Shown piece after piece: positions 1-8,014 of a DNA stretch of 35,610 nt (positions are counted from its first letter, which is position 1; the number at the start of each line of letters is the position of its first letter). A program made the translations under genes and the position numbers. The stretch is from Methylobacterium gossipiicola. Its GTDB lineage: Bacteria > Pseudomonadota > Alphaproteobacteria > Rhizobiales > Beijerinckiaceae. Under the pieces are notes generated by a model. It ran no database searches. It worked only from the letters and a program-made list of their open reading frames with translations, and was not told the origin of the DNA. The stretch spans positions 1-35,610 of the forward strand of contig NZ_FOPM01000034.1 in NCBI RefSeq assembly GCF_900113485.1, written 5' to 3'.

Positions 1-1496
1 GCCACGTTGCGCACGATCTCCTGCGTCGCCGCCCCCTGCTGCTCCACCGCCGCCGCGATCGAGGTGGCCACGTCGTCGATCTCCCGGATCCGACCGGTGA
101 TCCCGCCGATCGCCGTCACCGCCTGACCGGTCACGCTCTGGATCTGCCCGATCTGCTGGCGGATCTCCTCCGTCGCCTTGGCGGTCTGCTCGGCCAGGCT
201 CTTCACCTCGGCGGCTACCACCGCGAAGCCACGGCCCGCCTCACCGGCCCGGGCCGCCTCGATCGTGGCGTTGAGCGCCAGGAGGTTGGTCTGGCTGGCG
301 ATGCCCGAGATCATCCCGACCATCTCACCGATGCGCGCCGAACTCTGGCTCAGCGCCTGGACCAAGGCGGTGGTCTGGTCGGCGTCGCCCACGGCCGCCT
401 GCGCCAGTTCGGCCGAGCCGGTTACCTGCCGGCCGATCTCCTGGACCGAGGTGCCGAGTTCCTCGGCCGCCGCCGCCACCGTGTTGACGTTGGTGGCGGC
501 CTCCTCGGCGGCCGCCGCCACGGTGCCGGACTGGCTGGCGGTCTGCTGCGCCGTCGCGGTCATCTGCTGGGCGGTGGCCTGGAGTTCGGTGGCCGACGAC
601 GAGACCAGGCCGACGATGCCGCCCACCGCCTGCTCGAAGCGGTCCGCCATGTCGCGCATGCCGGCCTTGCGCTGCTCCTCGGCCGAGGCGCGGGCGAGCG
701 CCGTCTCCTCCTCCAGCGCGCGGGTGCGGATCATGTTGTCCTTGAACACCTGCACCGAGGCCGCCATGCCGCCGATCTCGTCGCCGCGGCCGAGGCCGGG
801 GACCGGCTGCGCTGCGTCGCCGTCGGCCAGCCGCCGCATCGTCTGCGTGATGGCGCCGAGGGGGGCCAGAACACCGCGCAGGACGATGTACAGCGCGAGG
901 CCGGCGACCGCGACAGCGATGAGGATGGTGACGATCCGCAGAACGTTCAGGATTTCCGAGAGGGCCTTGGCCTGGTCATAGACGTGCTGGCTTTCCTTGA
1001 TCTGCAGATCGATCAGAGCCTGGACGGCGGAACTCACTGGATCGATAGCCTGGTAGAGCCGGTTGCGCTCGAAGTCGGCCAACTGAGTCTTGTCGCCCTT
1101 AGCCAGGATGCCGGCCAAGTCCTTCACGGCGGCATCGGCGGCCACCATGGCTTTCTGCGTATCGGCGACGAGGCGCTTCTCCGCTTCCGACAGGTCCGTC
1201 GCCAGATAGGATGCCCAAATCTTCCCGATGCTCTTTTGTGCGTCGGCGACGATGGGCGCGCCCTCGGCCCAGGCGATGTTGCCGTTGTTGATCTTGTGCG
1301 ACGTATCGACGATGCTGACGGCATACTTATCCGCGACAAGCTTTAATTCACGCAGAGGTACGATTCTATCGACGTAGAGTGCATTGATGGTCGCACCCGA
1401 TTTGTGCGTCCCATACAGACCGAGCGATATATTCACGGCGAGCAGCGCGATCAGAGCTATGACCGAGGCCGTCAGACGGAAACGAATGGATTTCAT
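1..1496 (-). CDS. Methyl-accepting chemotaxis protein, C-terminus cut by window edge
   Basis: Transmembrane chemoreceptor that would signal through CheW/CheA. The reverse strand reads 498 residues from ATG at 1496, preceded by a GGGGG Shine-Dalgarno about 9 nt upstream. In order: a short N-terminal membrane segment (about residues 7-30), a helical periplasmic sensor of 4HB type, a second membrane segment (about 187-209, ending in LALYIVLRG), a HAMP region, and a long signalling coiled coil. The signalling hairpin is clear (SQTNLLALNATIEAARAGEA, then GRGFAVVAAEV). The frame is open to position 1, so the last residues lie outside. The leader at 1497-1636 is AT-rich and probably holds its promoter, but no clear -35/-10 pair was picked. 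Ligand unknown. Confidence 0.95.
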   Translation of the reverse strand, partial: MKSIRFRLTASVIALIALLAVNISLGLYGTHKSGATINALYVDRIVPLRELKLVADKYAVSIVDTSHKINNGNIAWAEGAPIVADAQKSIGKIWASYLATDLSEAEKRLVADTQKAMVAADAAVKDLAGILAKGDKTQLADFERNRLYQAIDPVSSAVQALIDLQIKESQHVYDQAKALSEILNVLRIVTILIAVAVAGLALYIVLRGVLAPLGAITQTMRRLADGDAAQPVPGLGRGDEIGGMAASVQVFKDNMIRTRALEEETALARASAEEQRKAGMRDMADRFEQAVGGIVGLVSSSATELQATAQQMTATAQQTASQSGTVAAAAEEAATNVNTVAAAAEELGTSVQEIGRQVTGSAELAQAAVGDADQTTALVQALSQSSARIGEMVGMISGIASQTNLLALNATIEAARAGEAGRGFAVVAAEVKSLAEQTAKATEEIRQQIGQIQSVTGQAVTAIGGITGRIREIDDVATSIAAAVEQQGAATQEIVRNV

Positions 1497-1636
1497 CAAT
1501 TTAATCCCCCTAATTGGTCGAATTTCAACTTATGATCGTTTATAAATCCCTAAGTGGTTCGAAAATTACTAATCTATTTGTAAAATTTATGTGATGAGCG
1601 TTGTCTCGGAGTTGGCGACTGCAGGTCTGATGCGGG

Positions 1637-1940
1637 TGTGAGGTTAGATGTTTGGTCCCGGCCTATAGTGGAGCGAGTTCGACCTAAATCGGGAAGGCTC
1701 GACGGACCACGCTTTGCAGATGGCCTCGTAGGGGGTGAGGCCACGCAAGGTCTTCAGGCGACGGCCAAAGTTGTAAGCGCTGACGAAGTCGGCCAGATGG
1801 GCGCGGAGTTGCTCATGGCTGTCGGAGTGGTAGCGTTCGACCGTCGCGTCCTCGATCGTGCGGTTCATTCGCTCGACCTGACCGTTCGTCCAGGGGTGAC
1901 GCGGCTTGGTCAGCCGATGGTCGATATCATTGCGGATCCT
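1637..1940 (-). pseudogene. IS481-family transposase, C-terminal remnant
   Basis: The reverse strand encodes the last roughly 100 residues of an IS481-type DDE transposase, ending at a TAA at 1644-1646. It contains HPWTNGQVERMNRTI and LKTLRGLTPYEAICKAW, which closely parallel the complete transposase at 13192-14130, but the two are different elements. Homology stops near 1935-1940, so the N-terminal two thirds and the other end of the element are missing. A TGTGAGG at 1637 may be the surviving terminus. It is a dead fragment, left directly upstream of the nrd promoter region. Confidence 0.85.
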
Positions 1941-1980
1941 TTGCCGCCCCGCGCAATCCACAGATCGATCTTACAGCATG

Positions 1981-2015
1981 TTGCGTTTGGCTGGCGATCG
2001 CCTACCGTCCCTAGC
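1981..2015 (+). promoter_or_regulatory. Possible sigma70-type promoter of the nrd operon
   Basis: TTGCGT at 1981-1986 and TACCGT at 2003-2008 are separated by 16 nt. They would start transcription near 2014-2016, at the 5' edge of the riboswitch. The match to consensus is modest and the call rests mainly on position. Confidence 0.3.
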
Positions 2016-2196
2016 GTTCGAGGTTCTTCCATCTCAAGGGGTGGGAGCTAAGAGGGAAGCCTGTGAGCCCTAACGGGCGAGACCGGCGCTGCCCCCGCAA
2101 CTGTGAGCGGTGAGTTTCTGCCGAGAGACGGTCACTGGCGTTCGCGCCGGGAAGGCCAGGCAGGAGCGACGACCCGCGAGCCAGGAGACCTGCCTC
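2016..2196 (+). ncRNA. Cobalamin (adenosylcobalamin) riboswitch
   Basis: The conserved core of the B12 aptamer is present in order: GGTTCTTCC, AAGAGGGAAGCCTG, CCGGCGCTGCCCCCGCAACTG (2083-2103, in part), GTCACTGG, CGCCGGGAAGGC, GACGACCCGCGAGCC, and the B12 box AGCCAGGAGACCTGCC at 2179-2194. It lies about 125 nt upstream of the likely GTG start of nrdA on the same strand. In known cases this RNA shuts off B12 synthesis, B12 transport or B12-independent isoenzymes when cobalamin is plentiful. Here it would repress a class I ribonucleotide reductase. Confidence 0.93.
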
Positions 2197-2293
2197 GTTC
2201 GGTGAACGTCTCTCGGGCGGGGTGTCCCGGTGGGTCGCATGATCGATGCGCGCCTCATCGGGCGCGGGTTCGCGCACGCGCTCCTCTGGCACG

Positions 2294-2322
2294 AAGCCCC
2301 CATCACTGGGGTTTGTCGCGTG
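2294..2322 (+). promoter_or_regulatory. Hairpin over the nrdA ribosome-binding region (possible expression platform)
   Basis: AAGCCCC (2294-2300) can pair with GGGGTTT (2308-2314). The GGGG is the only Shine-Dalgarno-like sequence at good spacing (8 nt) before the GTG at 2320. Sequestering it would give translational control by the riboswitch. The pairing is visible; its role is inferred, and the alternative antisequestor was not folded. Confidence 0.4.
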
Positions 2323-5148
2323 TCCTCTCTTCACATTGAACCGTCCGCATTGCCGCGTACGGGTTCCTCGCCGCGGGATCACCGTCCCGTGGCGGCCGAG
2401 CCTGTCTTCGGGGTCATCCGGCGCAACGGCGGCGTCTCCGCCTTCGATCCGGCCAAGATCACCGTGGCCATGACCAAGGCCTTCCTCGCGGTGGAAGGTT
2501 CGGCCGCCGCCGCCTCGCGGCGCATCCACGACACCGTGGCCGAGCTGAGCGAGGGCGTCGTCGTCGCCCTCACCCGCCGCGCCGAGGCCGAGCGCGCGCT
2601 TCACATCGAGGACATCCAGGACGCCGTCGAACTGGCCCTGATGCGCGGCGGCCACCACAAGGTGGCGCGGGCCTATGTGCTCTACCGCGACTCCCGTGCC
2701 CTGGCCCGTCGCGAGAGGGCCGAGGCGGCTCGTTCGGAGGCGCCGACCCTTCAGGTTCGGCACGCCGACGGCTGCCTGCGTCCCCTCGACGAGACGGCCC
2801 TCGCCGCTTTGGTCGCCGAGGCCTGCGCCGGGCTCGACGACGTCGCCCCCGAACCGATCCTGACGGAACTCCGGCGCAACCTCTACGATGGGATCGACCT
2901 CGGCGAACTCTCGCTCGCCGGGATCATGGCGGCCCGCACACTCGTCGAGCAGGAACCGAATTACACCCGCGTCAGCGCCCGCCTTCTGCTCGACCGATTG
3001 CGCCGCGAAGCGCTGAGCCATGTCTTCGCAAGCCCGCGCACGGCGAGTGCGGCGGAGATGGAAGGTCTCTACGCCACGTATTTCCCGGCCTATCTCGCCC
3101 GCGCCGTCGAGGCGGGGCTGATGGATCCGGAGCTCCTGCGCTTCGACACGGACCGGCTCGCCCGCGCGCTGCGCCCCGAACGGGATGGGCAGTTCGAGTT
3201 CCTCGGTCTCCAGACCCTCTACGACCGCTACTTCCTGCAGACCGGCGGCACTCGGTTCGAGCTGCCGCAGGCCTTCTTCATGCGCGTCGCCATGGGATTG
3301 GCGCTGCGCGAGGTCGATCGCGAGGCGCGGGCGATCGAATTCTACGATCTGCTCTCGTCGTTCGATTTCATGGCCTCGACGCCGACCCTGTTCAATGCCG
3401 GCACGACCCGCCCGCAGCTCTCCTCCTGCTTCCTCACGACCGTGCCGGACGCCTTGGAAGGCATCTTCGGCGCCGTCCGCGACAACGCGATGCTCGCCAA
3501 GTACTCCGGGGGGCTGGGCAACGACTGGACCCGGGTGCGGGGCCTCGGGGCCCACATCAAAGGCACCAATGGCGAGAGCCAGGGCGTGGTGCCTTTCCTC
3601 AAGGTCGCCAACGATACCGCGGTCGCGGTCAACCAGGGCGGCAAGCGCAAGGGTGCCGTCTGCGCCTATCTCGAAACCTGGCATATCGACATCGACGCCT
3701 TCCTCGACCTGCGCAAGAACACAGGCGACGAGCGGCGGCGCACCCACGATATGAACACCGCGCACTGGGTGCCGGACCTGTTCATGCAGCGCGTCGCCGA
3801 GGACGGCCCCTGGACGCTGTTCTCCCCGGACGAGGTGCCCGAGATGCACGACCTCTACGGCCCGGCGTTCAAGGCGGCCTACGAGGCGCAGGAGGCGCGG
3901 GCGGCCGCCGGCGCGATCAAGGTCCATCGGCAGGTGCGGGCGGTCGATCTATGGCGGCGCATGCTGACCATGCTGTTCGAGACCGGGCACCCGTGGATCA
4001 CCTTCAAGGATCCCTGCAACCTGCGCTCGCCGCAGGGGCATGCCGGCGTCGTGCATTCCTCGAACCTCTGCACCGAGATTACCCTCAACACGTCGGACGA
4101 CGAGGTCGCCGTCTGCAATCTCGGCTCGGTCAACCTCGCGGCTCATGTGGGGGCGGACGGCCTCGACCATGCACGACTCCGGCACACCGTCGCGACGGCG
4201 ATGCGGATGCTCGACAACGTGATCGACATCAACTTCTACACGATCCCGCAGGCGCGCCGTTCGAACCTGCGCCACCGTCCGGTCGGCCTCGGCTTGATGG
4301 GGTATCAGGACGCGCTGCACAGCTTGCGCCTGCCGGTCGCGTCCGACGCGGCGGTCGCCTTCGCGGATACCAGCATGGAGGCGCTGAGCTACTATGCCAT
4401 CGAAGCCTCCTGCAATCTGGCCGCGGAGCGCGGACGCTATCCGTCGTTCGAGGGCTCGCTGTGGAGCCGGGGCATCCTGCCGATCGACTCGGTTGAGATC
4501 CTGGCTGAGGCTCGCGGCGGTCTCGACCTCGACCGGAGCCGGCGGTTCGATTGGGACACCCTGCGCGGCCGCGTCGTCGAGACCGGCATGCGCAACTCGA
4601 ACGTCATGGCGATCGCTCCGACCGCCACGATCTCGAACATCTGCGGGGTCGCCCAGTCGATCGAGCCGGCCTATCAGAATCTCTACGTCAAATCGAACAT
4701 GTCGGGCGACTTCACCGTCGTGAACGAGGCGCTCGTGCGCGACCTCAAGGCCCGCGGCCTCTGGGACGCCGTGATGGTCTCCGACCTCAAGTACTTCGAC
4801 GGAAGCCTCGGGCAGATCGACCGCGTGCCGGACGATCTCAAGGCGCTCTACGCCACGGCCTTCGAGATCGACACCGCGTGGTTGATCGAGGCGGCGGCGC
4901 GGCGCCAGAAGTGGATCGACCAAGCCCAGTCGCTCAACCTCTACATGGCGCAAGCCTCCGGGCGACGCCTCGAGGCACTCTACCGCCTCGCCTGGGAGCG
5001 AGGTCTCAAGACCACCTATTACCTGCGCTCGCGCGGAGCGACCTCGGTCGAGAAATCGACCCTGAAGGGCACGGACGGCAAGCTCAACGCCGTTGGCGTC
5101 GCCTCCGCCTGCAGCCTCGACGATCCCGGCTGCGAGGCCTGCCAGTAA
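2320..5148 (+). CDS. nrdA: Ribonucleoside-diphosphate reductase alpha subunit (class I)
   Basis: Large catalytic subunit that reduces ribonucleotides to deoxyribonucleotides; 942 residues from the GTG at 2320. An upstream GTG at 2230 stays in frame but begins just after the aptamer and adds unconserved sequence. An ATP-cone begins near residue 30 (FGVIRRNGG), giving allosteric activity control, and a second cone-like segment follows near residue 145. The R1 barrel shows the active-site set: redox cysteines C370 (LSSCFL) and C599 (VAVCNLG), and N582, C584 and E586 in NLCTEI. The C-terminus ends in CEACQ, the shuttle cysteine pair. nrdB follows after 67 nt. The partner NrdB makes this a class Ic pair. 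Expression is probably lowered by B12 through the leader. Confidence 0.97.
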   Translation: MSSLHIEPSALPRTGSSPRDHRPVAAEPVFGVIRRNGGVSAFDPAKITVAMTKAFLAVEGSAAAASRRIHDTVAELSEGVVVALTRRAEAERALHIEDIQDAVELALMRGGHHKVARAYVLYRDSRALARRERAEAARSEAPTLQVRHADGCLRPLDETALAALVAEACAGLDDVAPEPILTELRRNLYDGIDLGELSLAGIMAARTLVEQEPNYTRVSARLLLDRLRREALSHVFASPRTASAAEMEGLYATYFPAYLARAVEAGLMDPELLRFDTDRLARALRPERDGQFEFLGLQTLYDRYFLQTGGTRFELPQAFFMRVAMGLALREVDREARAIEFYDLLSSFDFMASTPTLFNAGTTRPQLSSCFLTTVPDALEGIFGAVRDNAMLAKYSGGLGNDWTRVRGLGAHIKGTNGESQGVVPFLKVANDTAVAVNQGGKRKGAVCAYLETWHIDIDAFLDLRKNTGDERRRTHDMNTAHWVPDLFMQRVAEDGPWTLFSPDEVPEMHDLYGPAFKAAYEAQEARAAAGAIKVHRQVRAVDLWRRMLTMLFETGHPWITFKDPCNLRSPQGHAGVVHSSNLCTEITLNTSDDEVAVCNLGSVNLAAHVGADGLDHARLRHTVATAMRMLDNVIDINFYTIPQARRSNLRHRPVGLGLMGYQDALHSLRLPVASDAAVAFADTSMEALSYYAIEASCNLAAERGRYPSFEGSLWSRGILPIDSVEILAEARGGLDLDRSRRFDWDTLRGRVVETGMRNSNVMAIAPTATISNICGVAQSIEPAYQNLYVKSNMSGDFTVVNEALVRDLKARGLWDAVMVSDLKYFDGSLGQIDRVPDDLKALYATAFEIDTAWLIEAAARRQKWIDQAQSLNLYMAQASGRRLEALYRLAWERGLKTTYYLRSRGATSVEKSTLKGTDGKLNAVGVASACSLDDPGCEACQ

Positions 5149-5215
5149 GTCCTCTCCCACCGGTCGGCGGCCTTCGCCGACCGCCTCCCGCAACCTCTCG
5201 CTTTCAGGTTTCCCC

Positions 5216-6346
5216 ATGCTCGACTGGACCGTGGGCTCGGCCGCGCCGGCCCGCCCGCCGCTGCGGCCTTCCCGCTTCTCGTCGCCGGCCGCCGACCCGA
5301 CCGGCCTCGGCGCCATCGCGGCGGATGCCGCCCGGGTGCGTGTCGACGACAAGGCGATGATCAACGCTCGGGCCGACGTCAACCAGCTTCTCCCGCTCAA
5401 GTACCGCTGGGCCTGGGAGAAGTACCTCGCCGCCTGCAACAATCACTGGATGCCGACCGAGGTCGGGATGCAGGCCGACATCGCCCTCTGGCACAGCCGC
5501 GACGGCCTGACCGAAGACGAGCGCCGGGCGATCAAGCGCAATCTCGGCTTCTTCGCGGCCTCCGAGTCGCTCGTGGCCAACAACATCGTGCTGGCGATCT
5601 ACCGTCATCTGACGAATCCCGAATGCCGTCAGTACCTGCTGCGGCAGGCCTTCGAGGAGGCGGTCCATACCCATACCTTCCAGTACATCGTCGAGAGCCT
5701 CGGCCTCGACGAGGGCGAATTGTTCAACATGTACCGCGAGGTCCCCTCGATCACCGCCAAGGCCGCCTGGGCCCTGCAACACACCCAGAGCCTCGACGAT
5801 CCGGGCTTCAAGACCGGCACGCCGGAGGCCGACCGCATCTTCTTGCGCGACCTCGTTGCGTTCTATGTCGTGTTCGAGGGCATGTGGTTCTACACAGGCT
5901 TCGCCCAGATCCTGTCGCTCGGTCGGCGCAACAAGATGGTTGGTATCGCCGAACAGTACCAATACATCCTTCGCGACGAGAGCCTGCATCTCAACTTCGG
6001 TATCGACGTCATCAACCAGATCCGGGCGGAGAACCCGCACCTTTGGACGGCGGCGTTCCAAGACGAAGTGCGTGGGATGATCGCCGAGGCGGCCGCGTTG
6101 GAGGCCGCCTACGGCCGGGACACCATGCCCCGTGGCTTCCTCGGGCTGAATGCGGGGCTGTGCGAGAGCTACATGCGCTTCATCGCCAATCGGCGTTGCG
6201 CGCAGCTCGGGCTGAAACCCGTCTTCCCGGAGACCGAGAATCCGTTCCCGTGGATGTCGGAAGCGATGGACCTGAAGAAGGAGAAGAATTTCTTCGAGAC
6301 ACGCGTGATCGAATACCAGAGCGGAGGCGCGCTTGCCTGGGATTGA
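5216..6346 (+). CDS. nrdB: Ribonucleotide reductase R2 subunit, tyrosine-less class Ic type
   Basis: Metal-cofactor subunit of ribonucleotide reductase, 376 residues from ATG at 5216 with AGG 8 nt upstream. The whole chain resembles the Chlamydia trachomatis R2 protein, including NHWMPTE, YILRDESLHLNFGID, NPFPWMSE and the C-terminal FFETRVIEYQ. Metal ligands are E117, E148, H151, E221, E255 and H258, all offset by 28 from the chlamydial numbering as recalled. The residue at the usual radical tyrosine is F155 (HTHTFQYI). This is the hallmark of class Ic enzymes, which use a Mn(IV)/Fe(III) cofactor instead of a tyrosyl radical. Y157, matching chlamydial Y129, is kept. The next gene starts inside the end of this one, indicating translational coupling. 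Confidence 0.96.
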   Translation: MLDWTVGSAAPARPPLRPSRFSSPAADPTGLGAIAADAARVRVDDKAMINARADVNQLLPLKYRWAWEKYLAACNNHWMPTEVGMQADIALWHSRDGLTEDERRAIKRNLGFFAASESLVANNIVLAIYRHLTNPECRQYLLRQAFEEAVHTHTFQYIVESLGLDEGELFNMYREVPSITAKAAWALQHTQSLDDPGFKTGTPEADRIFLRDLVAFYVVFEGMWFYTGFAQILSLGRRNKMVGIAEQYQYILRDESLHLNFGIDVINQIRAENPHLWTAAFQDEVRGMIAEAAALEAAYGRDTMPRGFLGLNAGLCESYMRFIANRRCAQLGLKPVFPETENPFPWMSEAMDLKKEKNFFETRVIEYQSGGALAWD

Positions 6347-7103
6347 GGAGGCCGGCGGAATCGCCGTGGTGCTCGTCGCCCGCGGCGCGGTGGCCGCCGC
6401 GCCGCGGGCGGAGATGGAGTCGTTGGCCACCCTGGCAGCGCGCATGCCGGGCATCAGCCACGCGACCTACGCCTTCACCGAACAGGGCGTGCCATCCCTG
6501 CGGGAGGTCGTGGTGGCTCTACGCGACAGGCCGTTCGCCGAGATCCGCATCGTTCCGCTGCTCTTGCCGATGGAGCCGAGCTTCCGCGCTTGGCTCGGCC
6601 GCACGCTCGCGCGCTGGCAGACGGGATGGGATCGGGAAGGACCGGCAGTTCGGATCGGCCCCGGCCCGATCTCCAGTGTCCATCTGGAGGGTCTCGTCGC
6701 CGATCTCATCGACCGAGCCGGACATGAGCCCCTCTTCGACCCTGAATCTCATCCGCCGGTAACCGGCTCCGTCGTGTCCGCGGCGCAGCGTCGGGTCCTC
6801 GTCTGCCGAGGCGGTCCCTGCAGCGAGGCCGGATCGGCCGTGCTGTGGGGCCATTTGCGCAACGAGCAGGAGCGCCTTGGCCTGCGCACCGCCGGCCGCG
6901 GCATGATGAGCGCGACGACAAGCTGTCTCGGCCCGTGCAGCCTGGCGCCCGTGGTGCAAGTCTGGCCCGAGGGAACCGTTTACGGCGGCCTCGATGAGAC
7001 CGGCATCGACCGCATCGTGGCGGAGCACCTCCTCAGAGATGCCCCGGTCGAAACGCTCGCCTACACGGCGGACGGGCGCAAGAAGAGGCTACGGACCCCG
7101 TAA
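6333..7103 (+). CDS. CbiX-like domain fused to thioredoxin-fold [2Fe-2S] ferredoxin
   Basis: 256 residues from a TTG at 6333, which has GGAGG 5 nt upstream and overlaps nrdB by 14 nt. Residues 1 to about 120 resemble the CbiX/sirohydrochlorin chelatase fold (GIAVVLVARG, GVPSLREVV, RIVPLLLPMEPSF). Residues from about 155 form a thioredoxin-like ferredoxin with four cysteines in CRGGPC and SCLGPC, the expected [2Fe-2S] ligands. CbiX-type proteins insert cobalt in B12 synthesis, so control by the shared B12 riboswitch would make sense. An alternative is a redox or metal-delivery role for the reductase. The chelatase histidines are not obvious in the N-terminal half, so activity is unproven. Confidence 0.82.
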   Translation: MPGIEEAGGIAVVLVARGAVAAAPRAEMESLATLAARMPGISHATYAFTEQGVPSLREVVVALRDRPFAEIRIVPLLLPMEPSFRAWLGRTLARWQTGWDREGPAVRIGPGPISSVHLEGLVADLIDRAGHEPLFDPESHPPVTGSVVSAAQRRVLVCRGGPCSEAGSAVLWGHLRNEQERLGLRTAGRGMMSATTSCLGPCSLAPVVQVWPEGTVYGGLDETGIDRIVAEHLLRDAPVETLAYTADGRKKRLRTP

Positions 7104-7427
7104 GAGGCCCCGCACTCTCCCATCCGGTTGGCGCTTCGTCAGTCGTTGGCGGGGTCGGTCATCGCGCCGACGCGGCGGGATGGTGAACGGGTCGGTTTGG
7201 GCCGAGGCCGGACGAGAACACGGCGCAACCGCTTCGCCGTGGATCGGATCAGCTGGCTCGTGGAACGACGGTTCGCATTGGAGGCCGACGGCAACTTGGC
7301 TGGCCAGTGGCGGACGCTTCGCCCGCACACGGGCCACCAGAGCTGCGAGGCCAGGAAGAATCTCTCGGAGGAACCGACGCCGTACATCGTGACACGGGTC
7401 TCGAAGCGCTTGAGGGGGATCGCGCCG
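7104..7427 (+). other. Intergenic, no supported gene
   Basis: 324 nt between the convergent ends of the nrd operon and the aceA operon. Only short GC-driven open frames occur. No T-tailed hairpin was recognised, although terminators for both operons would be expected here. Confidence 0.6.
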
Positions 7428-7688
7428 TCAGCGCGCTTCGTATGGGATGCGCCAGCGGGGCTCGGATTCCGGGACGCTCCGGCGGGCGCCGTCGAGCAAC
7501 GCCACGATGGCTTCCGGCTTCTCCGAGACGGTATGGACCGCGCTCGTCATCATGCGAATCACGGCGCCGGACGCGTCGCGGTCGGCCGGCAAGCCGGTGG
7601 CGCGTTCGCCGTGGCGACCGATGGACTCGATCGCCGCCGGGTTGAGGTAGAGGCTGTGACCGCCGTCCCGGTCGGTCAGCCGGATCAT
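7428..7688 (-). CDS. Small FlbD-like/hypothetical protein
   Basis: 86 residues. The N-terminal half (MIRLTDRDGG, LYLNPAAIESIG, then AVIRMMTSAVHTVSEKPEAI) has the pattern of FlbD-like small proteins: a short strand, an N-x-x-x-I-E-x-I turn, and a VxE-x-x-E-x-I motif. The C-terminal 25 residues are unlike that family. Its ATG overlaps the stop of the preceding gene by 4 nt (7685-7688), so the two are probably translated together. It is the third gene of an apparent aceA operon. A flagellar role is not implied; no function is assigned. Confidence 0.65.
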   Translation of the reverse strand: MIRLTDRDGGHSLYLNPAAIESIGRHGERATGLPADRDASGAVIRMMTSAVHTVSEKPEAIVALLDGARRSVPESEPRWRIPYEAR

Positions 7689-7951
7689 GCGGCTTGGCCG
7701 CTGGCAGCCGGCTGAGCCTGGGCGGCCGTCCCCTCCCGCCCCCGGACCAGCGGCACCATCTGGTCGCCCCAGTTGCCGCTGCCGTCGTGATGGCGCGAGC
7801 CTCGGATCAGTTCGACCGACAGGCCCGAATCGACGGCGCGCGTCACCGCGAGGTTGAGGTGATGCACCGCGTCCGCCATGCGTCGCAGGGCGCGCTCCTG
7901 GTCGGATTCGGCGGCTTTGGGCAGACGCGAGAATTCAGTCTGGGACATCAT
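7685..7951 (-). CDS. Small conserved-looking hypothetical protein downstream of aceA
   Basis: 88 residues from ATG at 7951 (or the next ATG at 7948), with GGAG immediately upstream. It lies 63 nt after the aceA stop on the same strand. The first 45 residues look helical (ESDQERALRRMADAVHHLNL), followed by GLSVELIRGSRHHDGSGNWG and an Ala/Gln-rich tail. There is no signal peptide or membrane segment. I do not recognise the family. Co-transcription with aceA suggests a role linked to two-carbon metabolism, but that is context only. Confidence 0.65.
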   Translation of the reverse strand: MMSQTEFSRLPKAAESDQERALRRMADAVHHLNLAVTRAVDSGLSVELIRGSRHHDGSGNWGDQMVPLVRGREGTAAQAQPAASGQAA

Positions 7952-8014
7952 GGGGCTCCGGCGATCATTGAATGGGAGCCCGCCCGGCCAGTATCCGGGC
8001 GGGCGGCAGGCGGT

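Noticed and set aside
2011..3927. 638-codon open frame on the reverse strand opposite the riboswitch and nrdA
   Set aside because: It is antisense to conserved nrdA, has no recognisable domain, and arises from GC-rich third positions.
3949..5442. 497-codon reverse frame across nrdA and nrdB
   Set aside because: Composition is Arg/Val/Glu-rich nonsense opposite two certain genes; no motif or ribosome site.
5216..6346. Class Ia or Ib NrdB assignment
   Set aside because: The radical tyrosine is absent and the overall sequence follows the chlamydial class Ic type.
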